Source: Methyloprofundus sp. | Lineage (GTDB): Bacteria > Pseudomonadota > Gammaproteobacteria > Methylococcales > Methylomonadaceae | Length of the DNA stretch: 64,000 nt | Assembly (NCBI GenBank): GCA_016592635.1 | Contig: AP023240.1 | Span: 1,488,001 to 1,552,000, forward strand | Direction: 5' to 3' | Part shown: positions 42,784-52,472 of the stretch, piece after piece | Numbering within the stretch: the stretch's first letter is position 1 | Layout: each line of letters opens with the position of its first letter | Notes under the pieces: model-generated | Told to the model about the DNA's origin: nothing | The model's database searches: none | What the model saw: only the letters and a program-made list of their open reading frames with translations | Position numbers and translations under genes: made by a program

Positions 42784-43533
42784 ATGCTCAGCATAGAAAA
42801 TCTTCATGTCAGCGTGGGTGATAAACCTATCCTTAAAGGTCTTAACTTGCAAATTAATGCAGGTGAAGTGCATGCCATTATGGGGCCGAATGGTGCAGGT
42901 AAAAGTACTTTATCACATGTCTTATCAGGCAAGGCAGGGTATACAGTTACTGCTGGATCAGCTATTTATCAAGGCAAAGACTTGTTGGCGATGGAGCCAG
43001 AAATGCGAGCACGCGACGGTGTGTTTTTAGCATTTCAATACCCAGTTGAAATCCCGGGTGTGAGTAATATTTATTTATTAAAAGCGGCATTGAATGCCAT
43101 GCGCAAGCATAATGATTTGCCTGAAGTGGATGCTATGGATTTTTTAACTTTAGTGAAAGATAAAGTTAAGCTTTTAGAAATGGATGATAAGTTTTTATAC
43201 CGCTCGGTTAATGAAGGCTTTTCAGGCGGAGAGAAAAAGCGTAATGAGATTTTGCAGGCGGCTATTTTGGAGCCAAGTCTATGTATCTTGGATGAAACTG
43301 ATTCGGGCTTGGATATTGATGCATTAAAAGTCGTGGCTGCAGGGTTGAATTCTTTACGCGACCCTGAGCGTGCATTTTTAATGATTACTCATTACCAACG
43401 CCTGCTTGATTATGTTGTGCCTGATATTGTACATGTTTTGGCGGATGGTGAAATTGTGAAAACAGGTGGTTCTGAGCTTGCTTTAGAGTTGGAAGCAAAA
43501 GGTTATCAATGGATTGAAGGGCAGGCAGCCTAA
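42784..43533 (+). CDS. sufC: Fe-S assembly ATPase SufC
   Basis: The 249-residue ABC ATPase powers the SufBCD scaffold. Walker A GPNGAGKSTLSHVLSG near residue 35, the Q-loop FLAFQYPVEIPGV, signature FSGGEKKRNEILQAAIL near 152, Walker B LCILDETDSGLDIDALK and H-loop MITHYQRLL near 200 are all intact. The SufC-specific FQYPVEIPGVSN segment confirms the family. Its stop overlaps the sufD start by one base. The gap from sufB is longer than usual and may hold a weak internal control element. Confidence 0.97.
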   Translation: MLSIENLHVSVGDKPILKGLNLQINAGEVHAIMGPNGAGKSTLSHVLSGKAGYTVTAGSAIYQGKDLLAMEPEMRARDGVFLAFQYPVEIPGVSNIYLLKAALNAMRKHNDLPEVDAMDFLTLVKDKVKLLEMDDKFLYRSVNEGFSGGEKKRNEILQAAILEPSLCILDETDSGLDIDALKVVAAGLNSLRDPERAFLMITHYQRLLDYVVPDIVHVLADGEIVKTGGSELALELEAKGYQWIEGQAA

Positions 43534-44858
43534 TGAGTGCTGAATTAAAAAGTAGTCAATACCCTGCTATTTATGCAGAAATAGCGGATACTTTGCCAGG
43601 GCAATCAGTTGCTTGGTTGCAGGCATTGAGAGCAGATGCTATGCAGCAGTTTGCAACGCATGGCTTTCCGTCGTTAAGGGATGAAGAGTGGCGTTATACC
43701 AATGTTGCCGCCATAGAGAAAAAATTATTTGCGCCTGTTAGTCGTACTGAGGTTGGGGCTGTTGAGTTGGCTGGCTTACAAGAGCAACTACTAGAGAATG
43801 CTTGGGCAATTGTATTGGTTGACGGGCATTTTTCTGCCGCACTGTCTAATATAGAGGGTTTGCCGGTTGGCACTGTTGTTATGGATATGGCAACCGCTAT
43901 AGAGCAGCAGGCTGATGTCTTGCAGAGCTACTTTTCGCAAGCCGTGCAAGATACAGAACATGGTTTTGTGGCTTTTAATAATGCTTGGTTTAGTGATGGG
44001 GTTTTTATCCACGTACCAGCTAATGAGGTATTGGCTAAGCCTATTCAAATTATCCATGTAGTGACACAGGCTGATTATATGGCTAATACGCGACATATTA
44101 TTGCCCTGGGTACTTCTGCGCAAGCAACAGTAGTCGAAACTTTTGTGGGTTGTGATGATTCGTATTGCTCTGCTAGTGTCACTGAAATTTTTGTGGGAAA
44201 AAATGCAGATTTAACCCTTTATAAAGTACAAATGGAAGGCGAAAAAGCCTATCACTTTGGCGGGACTTACGTTAAACAAGCGCGTGATAGTCGCTTTCAG
44301 CATCATAATTTTGCATTTGGTGGTTTATTGGCGCGTAGTGATATTCATACTGATTTGGGAAGTGCAGCGGAATGTGATTTGAATGGTTTGTGTTTGGGGG
44401 TTAAGCGCCAGCATATTGATAACCATACTCGAATTCATCATTTACAACCGCATGCAAGCAGTCGTGAATTATATAAAAGTGTTTTAGATCAACGTGCTCG
44501 TGCGGTGTTTCAAGGGCGAGTATTGGTAGCAGAGCAAGCACAAAAAACAGACTCTGATATGCATAATCGTAATTTATTACTCTCTGCTGATGCGGAAGTG
44601 GATACCAAGCCACAATTAGAAATTTATGCAGATGATGTTAAATGCGCACATGGTGTGACTGTGGGGCAACTGGATGAGAAATCAATTTTTTATTTGCAGT
44701 CACGGTGTGTGGATGAGGTGAGTGCTAGAAATATGCTGACCTTTGCCTTCGCGAATGAGATGGTTGATAAAATTAAACTAAAAAGTTTGCATGATTTGGT
44801 GTTACAGCAGTTGTTAGTCAGATTTCCGCAAGCAGGTATTCAGCAAGATTGGCTGTAA
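43533..44858 (+). CDS. sufD: Fe-S assembly scaffold subunit SufD
   Basis: The 441-residue protein is the SufD partner of SufB. It begins with a helical domain (LQALRADAMQQFATHGFPSL, RDEEWRYTNVAAIEKKLFA), then the beta-helix core with HIIALGTSAQATVVETFVGC, DLNGLCLGVKRQHIDNHTRI, HLQPHASSRELYKSVLD and the conserved SRCVDEVSARNMLTFAFANE end. The end is typical of family length. It overlaps sufC by one base; sufS follows after 83 bases. Confidence 0.94.
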   Translation: MSAELKSSQYPAIYAEIADTLPGQSVAWLQALRADAMQQFATHGFPSLRDEEWRYTNVAAIEKKLFAPVSRTEVGAVELAGLQEQLLENAWAIVLVDGHFSAALSNIEGLPVGTVVMDMATAIEQQADVLQSYFSQAVQDTEHGFVAFNNAWFSDGVFIHVPANEVLAKPIQIIHVVTQADYMANTRHIIALGTSAQATVVETFVGCDDSYCSASVTEIFVGKNADLTLYKVQMEGEKAYHFGGTYVKQARDSRFQHHNFAFGGLLARSDIHTDLGSAAECDLNGLCLGVKRQHIDNHTRIHHLQPHASSRELYKSVLDQRARAVFQGRVLVAEQAQKTDSDMHNRNLLLSADAEVDTKPQLEIYADDVKCAHGVTVGQLDEKSIFYLQSRCVDEVSARNMLTFAFANEMVDKIKLKSLHDLVLQQLLVRFPQAGIQQDWL

Positions 44859-44941
44859 AATACGATTATTCCCAAGCTTTCCTAAAATTCCAAGTACTTT
44901 TAAGCAGGGTCTTGGAGGTAAGTTGAAAATTTTAAAACATT

Positions 44942-46165
44942 ATGACAGATTTCCCCATTGAACAAATTCGTGCAGATTTTCCTATTTTACAAGAGAAAAT
45001 TCGTAATAAACCGTTAGTTTATTTGGATAATGCCGCTAGTTGTCAAAAGCCGCAGCAAGTAATTGATAGTATCGTACATTTATATAGTCATGAATATGCG
45101 AATGTGCATCGTGGTGTGCATACTTTAAGTGTTAAAGCGACGGATCGTTATGAAGGTGCGCGTGAAAAAGTGCAGCAGTTTATTAAGGCGCAAAGCACTA
45201 AAGAGATTATTTTTGTGCGTGGCGCAACCGAAGCGATTAATTTAATAGCGCAAACTTTTGGTAAAGCGAATATTAAAGCAGGTGATGAGATTCTGATTAC
45301 TGCTATGGAGCACCATTCTAATATTGTGCCGTGGCAAATGTTATGCGAGCAAACAGGAGCGGTTTTAAAAGTTGTACCGATTAATTTACGCGGTGAATTA
45401 ATTTACTCAGAATTTGAGAAATTACTGACTAATAAAACTAAGTTGGTTGCTGTTGTACATATGTCTAATGCACTGGGTACGGTAAATCCTGTTGAAAAGA
45501 TTATTGCGGCAGCTAAAGCTAAAAATGTGCCCGTTTTATTGGATGGTGCGCAAGCAATTCCACATATGTCTGTAGATGTACAGGCTTTAGATTGTGATTT
45601 TTATGTATTTTCAGGGCATAAATTATATGCACCTTCCGGTATTGGGGTGCTTTATGGTAAACAAGCGTTATTAGAAGCAATGCCTCCTTATCAAGGTGGT
45701 GGCGATATGATTCGTAAGGTGACCTTTGAGGAAACGGAATATAATAGCTTGCCCTATAAGTTTGAGGCAGGTACGCCTAATATTGCCGATGTAGTTGGTT
45801 TGGGTGCAGCTGTTGATTATTTGAATACAATTGGTATGGACAATATTGCCGCATATGAAGCGGAATTATTGGATTACGCCACAGAAAAAGCAGGGAAAAT
45901 TCATGGCTTAAGAATTATAGGCGAGGCCAGTGAAAAAGGTGCGATTTTGTCGTTTGTTCTGGATAAAATTCACCCGCATGATATTGGTACTATGTTGGAT
46001 AGTCTGGGTATTGCCATTCGTGCTGGGCACCATTGTGCGATGCCGGTCATGGACTTTTTTGAGGTGCCGGCAACTGCGCGTGCTTCATTTGCTATGTATA
46101 ATACCAAAGAAGAAGTCGATGTATTAATGGCTGGTATTGAAGATTTAATTGAAATTTTTGGCTAA
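44942..46165 (+). CDS. sufS: Cysteine desulfurase SufS
   Basis: The 407-residue pyridoxal-phosphate enzyme takes sulfur from cysteine for cluster assembly. Signatures: YLDNAASCQKPQQVIDSI near residue 25, VRGATEAINLIAQTFG, ITAMEHHSNIVPWQMLCE near 123 (His), LDGAQAIPHMSVDVQALDCD, then the PLP Lys in FYVFSGHKLYAPSGIGVLYG near 225, and the catalytic Cys in RAGHHCAMPVMDFFEVPATA near 365. The RAGHHCA loop is typical of SufS-type group II enzymes. It is followed by sufU, so the sulfur acceptor is SufU rather than SufE. Confidence 0.96.
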   Translation: MTDFPIEQIRADFPILQEKIRNKPLVYLDNAASCQKPQQVIDSIVHLYSHEYANVHRGVHTLSVKATDRYEGAREKVQQFIKAQSTKEIIFVRGATEAINLIAQTFGKANIKAGDEILITAMEHHSNIVPWQMLCEQTGAVLKVVPINLRGELIYSEFEKLLTNKTKLVAVVHMSNALGTVNPVEKIIAAAKAKNVPVLLDGAQAIPHMSVDVQALDCDFYVFSGHKLYAPSGIGVLYGKQALLEAMPPYQGGGDMIRKVTFEETEYNSLPYKFEAGTPNIADVVGLGAAVDYLNTIGMDNIAAYEAELLDYATEKAGKIHGLRIIGEASEKGAILSFVLDKIHPHDIGTMLDSLGIAIRAGHHCAMPVMDFFEVPATARASFAMYNTKEEVDVLMAGIEDLIEIFG

Positions 46166-46192
46166 GTAGCCTAAAAATAAACTGAGAATAAC

Positions 46193-46645
46193 ATGTTTGA
46201 TGATTTACGTGACCTCTATCAAGAGGTGATATTTGACCATAATAGAAACCCTCGAAACTTCCATGTGATGGAAGGGGCAGACCGAAAAGTTGAAGGGTTT
46301 AACCCTTTGTGTGGTGATCGCTTAACTTTGTTTTTGAAAATGGATGGCGATAAGATTATTGATGCGAGCTTTCAAGGTTCAGGGTGTGCTATTTCAACGG
46401 CATCAGTTTCTTTAATGACTGAAATTGTCAAAGGTAAAACTGAGGCAGAAGCAGATGCCTTATTTACGCAGTTTCATGAAATGACAACGGGTAAAGAAGA
46501 AAATATTGACCTTGAAGCAATTGGGAAATTGGCAGTTTTAGCAGGCGTACGTGAGTACCCTGCACGGGTAAAATGTGCAACTTTGGCGTGGCATACATTA
46601 GATGCAGCACTAAAAAATGAGCAAGACTCTATTTCTACTGAATAA
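46193..46645 (+). CDS. sufU: SUF sulfur acceptor SufU
   Basis: The 150-residue protein of the IscU/SufU family has DLRDLYQEVIFDHNRNPRNF, the Cys of GFNPLCGDRLTLF near residue 41, the Cys of GSGCAISTASVSLM near 66, and the Cys of ARVKCATLAWHTL near 128. SufU acts as a zinc-dependent sulfur acceptor for SufS. The three Cys and Asp (CGD) ligands are present. It is the last suf gene; rsmJ follows after 24 bases. Presence of sufU without sufE marks the operon as the SufS/SufU type. Confidence 0.93.
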   Translation: MFDDLRDLYQEVIFDHNRNPRNFHVMEGADRKVEGFNPLCGDRLTLFLKMDGDKIIDASFQGSGCAISTASVSLMTEIVKGKTEAEADALFTQFHEMTTGKEENIDLEAIGKLAVLAGVREYPARVKCATLAWHTLDAALKNEQDSISTE

Positions 46646-46669
46646 GTTTAAGCAGATTTAAAGGCTCTT

Positions 46670-47437
46670 ATGCATAATTATCTTGGCAAGTTGGCTGTTT
46701 TGCATAATGCACAATCTGATGAGTCATTATCAAAGGAGTTGGCACTACGTTTATCGGTGCCGTTATATCATACGGTTGATAAATTTACTCCGGAAATGTT
46801 TTTTTTAAGTTGGCGAGATGGTTGTTTAAAGTTGCTGGATAAAGACTTGCTTAAAAAGGGCGGCTTAAGTGTTGATATAGCACCTAGAAATGGCGAGCAG
46901 CGTTCATGGCCAGCACCTAAGGAAGGTGCTTTGGCGAAAGCTATTGGTCGCAAAACCAGAACGGTAGTTGATGCAACCACAGGTTGGGCACAAGATAGTT
47001 TGCACATTTTTCGTATGGGCTATGATGTTAATTGCATTGAGCGGTCACCTATTATGCTGGAATTGCTAACAGATGCATTTGCAAGGCTGGCCTTAGTAGA
47101 TTGGGTGACTAGGTTATCATTATCCGTGCCGGTGCTATTGCCTGGCAATGCGATTGATATTTTACCGCAGTTAACTATCGCACCTGACTGCATTTATATT
47201 GATCCTATGTTCCCCTCAAAACGTAAAAAGTCTGCTTTACCCAAAAAATCAATGCTGATTTTACGTGATTTATTAGGTGATGACATGGATAAAGATGCTT
47301 TATTTGCAGCTGCATTGCAGGCAACGGCAAAAAAAGTGGTGGTTAAAAGCCCTGATTATGCACTACCTTTGGGCGGGGTTCCTGCAGAAAGTTTTAAAAG
47401 CAAGTTGCTTAGGTATGATGTTTATATAAAAAACTAA
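46670..47437 (+). CDS. rsmJ: 16S rRNA (guanine1516-N2)-methyltransferase RsmJ
   Basis: The 255-residue SAM-dependent enzyme has the RsmJ fold: VVDATTGWAQDSLHIFRMGY near residue 100, VNCIERSPIMLELL (the motif II acid), CIYIDPMFPSKRKKSALPKK near 180 with the characteristic DPMFP, and KVVVKSPDYALPL near 225. RsmJ methylates G1516 of 16S rRNA. The N terminus (GKLAVLHNAQSDESLSKELA) is family-typical. It lies between sufU and the Rieske gene; the chain continues on the same strand with short gaps, so it is probably co-transcribed with suf. Confidence 0.88.
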   Translation: MHNYLGKLAVLHNAQSDESLSKELALRLSVPLYHTVDKFTPEMFFLSWRDGCLKLLDKDLLKKGGLSVDIAPRNGEQRSWPAPKEGALAKAIGRKTRTVVDATTGWAQDSLHIFRMGYDVNCIERSPIMLELLTDAFARLALVDWVTRLSLSVPVLLPGNAIDILPQLTIAPDCIYIDPMFPSKRKKSALPKKSMLILRDLLGDDMDKDALFAAALQATAKKVVVKSPDYALPLGGVPAESFKSKLLRYDVYIKN

Positions 47438-47447
47438 AAGGAAGAGA

Positions 47448-47768
47448 ATGTCTGATTGGGTTGATGTGGCGGCAGAGAGTGCTTTAGCGATAGGAGAGCA
47501 TATGCTGGTCGATGTGGATGGTATCGAAGTGGCTGTTTTTAAATTGGAAGATGGTTTTTATGCGTTAGAGAATGTTTGTACACATGATGGAGCAGAAATT
47601 GCCAGTGGTATTGTTGAAAACGGTGAGATTGTTTGCCCTAGACATGGGGCGCGTTTTTGTATTAAAACAGGGGAGGTTAAATGTGCGCCTGCGTATGAAG
47701 ATATTGCAAGTTTAGAAGTAAGGATTGATGGAGGGCAATTGAAAGTTCGTGATACACGTTGGGATTAG
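47448..47768 (+). CDS. Rieske [2Fe-2S] ferredoxin (NirD/oxygenase-ferredoxin type)
   Basis: The 106-residue protein is a soluble Rieske ferredoxin: the cluster motif is C-x-H in NVCTHDGAEIASG (about residue 44-46) and C-x2-H in EIVCPRHGARFCIKTGEV near 63-66. No membrane segment is present. Such small proteins feed electrons to a partner oxygenase or reductase; no partner is near. It follows rsmJ by ten bases on the same strand, close to the SUF operon, which is a natural neighbour for a [2Fe-2S] protein. A perfect 12-bp stem (47782-47810) follows its stop. Confidence 0.87.
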   Translation: MSDWVDVAAESALAIGEHMLVDVDGIEVAVFKLEDGFYALENVCTHDGAEIASGIVENGEIVCPRHGARFCIKTGEVKCAPAYEDIASLEVRIDGGQLKVRDTRWD

Positions 47769-47781
47769 CTATAAATTGAAA

Positions 47782-47810
47782 ACAGCAGAGTAGCTTGACT
47801 ACTCTGCTGT
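47782..47810 (-). terminator. Terminator hairpin for the small secreted gene
   Basis: ACAGCAGAGTAG pairs perfectly with its reverse complement across a five-base loop. On the minus strand it is followed by TTTTCAATTT, so it serves the gene at 47825 as a rho-independent terminator; it may also slow reading from the plus-strand Rieske gene. Confidence 0.75.
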
Positions 47811-47824
47811 ATCAAAATCAAGCT

Positions 47825-48211
47825 TTATAGCATGCCGTGAAGTGCTTTAAAACGACTTTCTGCTTCTAATAAATGTGAATCAGCAGGTTGAAGAGCTGAT
47901 TGTCTAACTTCTTTTCTAGCTAATTTTAAGTATTTAGCTGCTTTTTGACGGTGTCTATCAACAACATCATTTGCATTAATTTCTTTGTTTAAGGCAATCG
48001 CTTCTTTGATAAGGTTTAGAATGCCTTGGCTATCTGCACCATTATCAATTGCATGTCTTGTTTCCATGATTTTATTAACAACATTATCAATTGCTACATC
48101 AGGCTCAAAGCATGTTCTGCCATCTTCGCACTCAGCTAATGCCGCAGTAGAAAAAGTCCCCATAGACGCACCAAGGCAAACAGATAGTAAAAATGGTTTT
48201 AAAATTTTCAT
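47825..48211 (-). CDS. Small secreted helical protein (paralogue of the gene at 7350)
   Basis: The 128-residue product has a signal peptide (LLSVCLGASMGTFSTAALA, cleaved before EC) and a helical mature part with two Cys (CEDGRTCFEPD), which may form a disulfide. The body (VVNKIMETRHAID; ILNLIKEAIALNKEINANDV; HRQKAAKYLKLARKEVRQSA; HLLEAESRFKALHGML) resembles the two-hairpin layout of the gene at 7350, especially the spacing of AIKSINANDIDAA and the final LxxAxxxL helix. Good SD (GAGGG) lies five bases before the ATG. I suspect a family of SmbP-like small proteins, but the His clusters are absent. Function unknown. Confidence 0.75.
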   Translation of the reverse strand: MKILKPFLLSVCLGASMGTFSTAALAECEDGRTCFEPDVAIDNVVNKIMETRHAIDNGADSQGILNLIKEAIALNKEINANDVVDRHRQKAAKYLKLARKEVRQSALQPADSHLLEAESRFKALHGML

Positions 48212-48379
48212 GTAACCCTCATAAATTGTTTTAGTTATATAACGCGTAGTCCGATTAACATCAACGCATTGGAGGTTATTCTAGCACAAGATCACAAAAC
48301 AACAATGCTAATTATTAATGAGCCAATAAGCTTGTCATATGGTATATAATGATGGGTTTCGGAACTGATAGCTTGAAAA

Positions 48380-49478
48380 ATGCAAGAAATTAATCCTATT
48401 ACCAATAAAATTACTGATTTATCCAGTCGTACGGATGCACTTAGGGGGTATCTTTGACTTTGACGTTAAAAGTGAGCGTTTAGTCGAGGTTTTAAGAGAG
48501 CTGGAAAATCCGGATATATGGGCTAACCCTGAACAAGCGCAAGCTCTGGGAAAAGAGCGGGGGCTGTTAGAAGCGGTTGTTAATACAGTAACTGAATTGA
48601 CGACAGGGCTTGAGGATGCGGCAGAATTGTTGGAGATGGCGGTTGCGGAGGGTGACGAAGAAACGGTAACGACTGTCGTTGAAGATCTAAATGTATTTAC
48701 AGACCAGGTTGCAGAGTTAGAATTTCGCAGAATGTTTGCTGGCGATATGGACGCTAATAATGCTTTTTTGGATATCCAGTCTGGTTCTGGAGGTACAGAG
48801 GCACAGGATTGGGCAGCTATGATTATGCGGATGTTCCTGCGATGGGGGGAGCGTAAAGGTTTTAAAACCGACTTAATTGAGGAGTCGCAAGGGGAAGTTG
48901 CAGGTATTAAAAGTGCGACCATCAAATTTGAAGGAGATTATGCGTTTGGTTGGTTGCGTACCGAAACAGGCGTGCATCGCTTAGTTAGGAAGTCACCTTT
49001 TGATTCGGGTAATCGCCGGCATACTTCTTTTGCTTCAGTATTTGTATCTCCTGAAATAGATGATGATATTGAAATCGATATTAACCCGGCTGATTTGCGC
49101 ATTGATGTTTATCGTGCGAGTGGTGCAGGTGGTCAGCATGTGAATAAAACTGAGTCGGCTGTGCGTATAACGCATTTACCAACTAATACGGTAGCGCAAT
49201 GTCAGAATGATCGTTCGCAACATAAAAATAAGGACACGGCTATGAAACAGCTAAAGTCTAGACTTTATGAGTTGGAGTTACGTAAGCGTTCGGAATCACA
49301 ACAAGCAGTTGAAGATAACAAATCAGATATAGGCTGGGGGAGTCAGATTCGCTCTTATGTTTTGGATCAGTCGCGCATTAAAGATTTGCGTACTAATGTA
49401 GAAACAGGGAATACTCAGGCAGTATTAGATGGAGACTTGGATCAGTTTATTGAGGCCAGCTTGAAAAGCGGATTGTAA
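48380..49478 (+). CDS. prfB: Peptide chain release factor 2, with programmed +1 frameshift
   Basis: The gene is read as two frames. From ATG 48380 the first 25 codons end in ..DALRGYL then an in-frame TGA at 48455-48457. Translation moves +1 and continues from GAC at 48456 ([11 protein letters not shown]...) to the stop at 49478, giving 365 residues. The protein has the tripeptide anticodon SPF in [13 protein letters not shown] and the GGQ loop in [15 protein letters not shown]. Both are essential for UGA/UAA recognition and hydrolysis. The frame break is the conserved autoregulatory site (see the separate entry). The reading frame from 48435 alone misses the first part. lysS follows after 78 bases, as in E. 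coli. Confidence 0.95.
48443..48458 (+). promoter_or_regulatory. prfB programmed frameshift signal
   Basis: AGGGGGTATCTTTGAC contains the internal Shine-Dalgarno-like AGGGGG (48443-48448), three bases of spacer, and the slippery CTT followed by the TGA stop with C as next base. It is the classical RF2 site: when RF2 is scarce, ribosomes pause at UGA and shift +1, restoring full-length protein. Confidence 0.95.
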
Positions 49479-49556
49479 CAAAAACTTTTTAGAAGTAAGT
49501 TAGTGAATTGACTTGCTTTAAGATTTTCCAAAGAATTATAAAATTAACAGTAAAAG

Positions 49557-51056
49557 ATGCCAGAACTAGATCACGACGAACAAGAACAAGTTGCGCAGCG
49601 CCGTACAAAATTAAATGCATTACGTGAAAATGGTGGGATTGCATTTCCTACTGATTTTCGCCGCAATGTGGTGGCGGGTGAAGTGCTCGCTGAATATGGC
49701 GAGAAGAGTAAAGAGGAATTAGAAGCAGAGCCTATTCGTGTCAAATTGGCAGGGCGCATGATGACTCGCAGAATCATGGGTAAGGCTAGTTTTGCACACA
49801 TACAAGATATGTCTGGCAGAATCCAGTTGTATGTGACACGTGATACCTTGGTCGAAGGTTTTTATAATGAGCAATTTAAAAAATGGGACATTGGTGACAT
49901 CTTAGGTGCTGAAGGTATTTTATTCAAAACCAAGGTGGGTGAGTTAAGTGTGCGTGTTGATGATGTGCGTTTATTGACTAAGGCGTTACGACCGTTACCA
50001 GAAAAATTTCATGGTATTGCTGACCAAGAAATTAAATACCGACAACGGTATTTGGATTTGATCATGAGTGATACTTCGCGTGATACTTTCTTGATGCGTT
50101 CCAAAATTGTCTCTTATATTCGTCAATTTTTAACCGAGCGTAAGTTTCTGGAAGTTGAAACGCCAATGATGCAGGCTATTCCAGGAGGGGCGACAGCAAG
50201 ACCCTTTGAGACACATCATAATGCCTTGGATATGGGCTTATATTTGCGTATTGCTCCTGAACTATATTTAAAGCGTCTAGTTGTTGGTGGTTTTGAACGA
50301 GTTTTTGAAATTAATCGTAACTTTCGTAATGAAGGATTGTCTTCGCGGCATAATCCTGAATTTACTATGATTGAGTTTTATCAGGCATATGCGGAATATG
50401 GCGAATTAATGGACTTAACTGAAGAAATGCTGAAAGGTATTGCTGAAGAGTTGTTGGGTAATTCAGTAGTAACATATCAAGGTGAGCAATATGACTTTGG
50501 CAAGCCTTTTGAGCGTATGACCGTGTTTGATTCTATTTTGCATTTTAACCCAGATTTGACTGCAGCTGATATAGATAGTCGGGAAGCTGCTGTTAAGGTT
50601 GCCGATAATCTTGGTATCCTTGTTAAGGAGGGTTATGGTTTAGGTAAAGTGCAAATTGAAATTTTTGAGAAGACTGTTGAAACGCGACTCATGCAGCCAA
50701 CATTTATTACTGCTTATCCTGTTGAGGTTTCACCTTTAGCAAGGCGTAATGATGATAATCCACATGTAACAGATCGATTTGAGTTTTTTGTGGGTGGTCG
50801 TGAGATTGCGAATGGATTTACTGAGTTAAATGATTCTGAAGATCAAGCGGAACGCTTTCTGAAGCAAGTACAAGAGAAAGATGAGGGTGATGATGAGGCA
50901 ATGCATTATGATGCGGATTATATAACTGCATTGGAGCATGGTATGCCACCTACTGCTGGAGAAGGAATAGGTATTGACCGTCTAGTTATGTTGTTTACAG
51001 ATTCTCCATCTATTCGTGATGTATTGTTATTTCCACATATGCGGCCAAAAGCTTAA
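49557..51056 (+). CDS. lysS: Lysyl-tRNA synthetase (class II)
   Basis: The 499-residue enzyme charges tRNA-Lys. The N-terminal OB domain ([32 protein letters not shown]) precedes the class II core: motif 1 region [20 protein letters not shown], motif 2 [20 protein letters not shown] near residue 255, and motif 3 [20 protein letters not shown] near 475. Class II-specific residues are in place and the length is typical. It is 78 bases after prfB, the common prfB-lysS arrangement. A strong terminator follows the stop. Confidence 0.97.
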   Translation: MPELDHDEQEQVAQRRTKLNALRENGGIAFPTDFRRNVVAGEVLAEYGEKSKEELEAEPIRVKLAGRMMTRRIMGKASFAHIQDMSGRIQLYVTRDTLVEGFYNEQFKKWDIGDILGAEGILFKTKVGELSVRVDDVRLLTKALRPLPEKFHGIADQEIKYRQRYLDLIMSDTSRDTFLMRSKIVSYIRQFLTERKFLEVETPMMQAIPGGATARPFETHHNALDMGLYLRIAPELYLKRLVVGGFERVFEINRNFRNEGLSSRHNPEFTMIEFYQAYAEYGELMDLTEEMLKGIAEELLGNSVVTYQGEQYDFGKPFERMTVFDSILHFNPDLTAADIDSREAAVKVADNLGILVKEGYGLGKVQIEIFEKTVETRLMQPTFITAYPVEVSPLARRNDDNPHVTDRFEFFVGGREIANGFTELNDSEDQAERFLKQVQEKDEGDDEAMHYDADYITALEHGMPPTAGEGIGIDRLVMLFTDSPSIRDVLLFPHMRPKA

Positions 51057-51074
51057 GTATTACTGGTTATGTAA

Positions 51075-51104
51075 CAAAAAAAGCCTCTTAACGAGGCTTT
51101 TTTT
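51075..51104. terminator. Bidirectional rho-independent terminator
   Basis: AAAAAAAGCCTC and GAGGCTTTTTTT form a stem with a four- to five-base loop and have A and T runs on both sides. It stands between the convergent lysS and CBS genes and can terminate both. Confidence 0.93.
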
Positions 51105-51125
51105 GTATTTGTAGTGCTGCTTTAA

Positions 51126-51590
51126 CTATTTGTTAGCATTTGCAGTAATTTTTTCGACACGCTTTTCATTTGCGTGCTCCATTTTTGCAAAAACTCTAAG
51201 AATGTCAGTTGCTGATAAAATTCCAACTAGCTTATTTTGCTTATCAATGACCGGTAATGCACCGATTCTATTATCTGCCATTAATTCGGCAGCTTTCGAT
51301 GCATAAGTATCAGTACGTACCGTAATAACGCCGCGATGCATGATATGAGTTACTTTTTTAGGTAACACGTGTAATTCAGTAGTACCCTCTGCAGTAATCG
51401 AGTTGGAATTACTTTTAGGGCCTAGTGCTTTATAAAGGTCTCTATCAGAGACAATACCCACTACTTTTCCTTTTTCAATAACAGGTAAGTGGCGTACTTT
51501 TTCATAATGGATCAGAAAAAAAACTCGATCAATCATATCGTGTGGTTCGACCGTAAAAACTTTTTTGGTCATTAAATCTTCAACTCGCAT
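51126..51590 (-). CDS. CBS-domain protein
   Basis: From the ATG at 51590 the product is about 154 residues and contains two CBS motifs: VEDLMTKKVFTVEPHDMID with HLPVIEKGKVVGIVSDRD near residue 5-65, and VTHIMHRGVITVRTDTYASK with IGALPVIDKQNKLVGILSAT near 90-140. The pair would form a Bateman module that binds adenine nucleotides. A GTG at 51626 in the same frame gives a longer protein, but AGGAG before the ATG at 51590 supports the shorter. The protein stands alone and may sense energy charge; adk nearby is suggestive only. Confidence 0.88.
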   Translation of the reverse strand: MRVEDLMTKKVFTVEPHDMIDRVFFLIHYEKVRHLPVIEKGKVVGIVSDRDLYKALGPKSNSNSITAEGTTELHVLPKKVTHIMHRGVITVRTDTYASKAAELMADNRIGALPVIDKQNKLVGILSATDILRVFAKMEHANEKRVEKITANANK

Positions 51591-51813
51591 GCGTTTATAG
51601 CTCCTCATATTCGTTATGGACGGCACAGAATAGACAGATAATTATAATTTTACAAGAGTTATATCTCTGAATGTTATAAAATGATGGGTTATGTTGGAAT
51701 GGAATGAGCTCGGGTAGGGCTTGGAGATTCGATCTGTCTATACTTTAAGAAATGTTTATGGGTTTAAAGTATTTTAATAAAATAATTTTCAGCGGTAGCT
51801 GGTGGAGACATGA

Positions 51814-52458
<645 letters not shown>

Positions 52459-52472
52459 CAACTGGAGCATAT

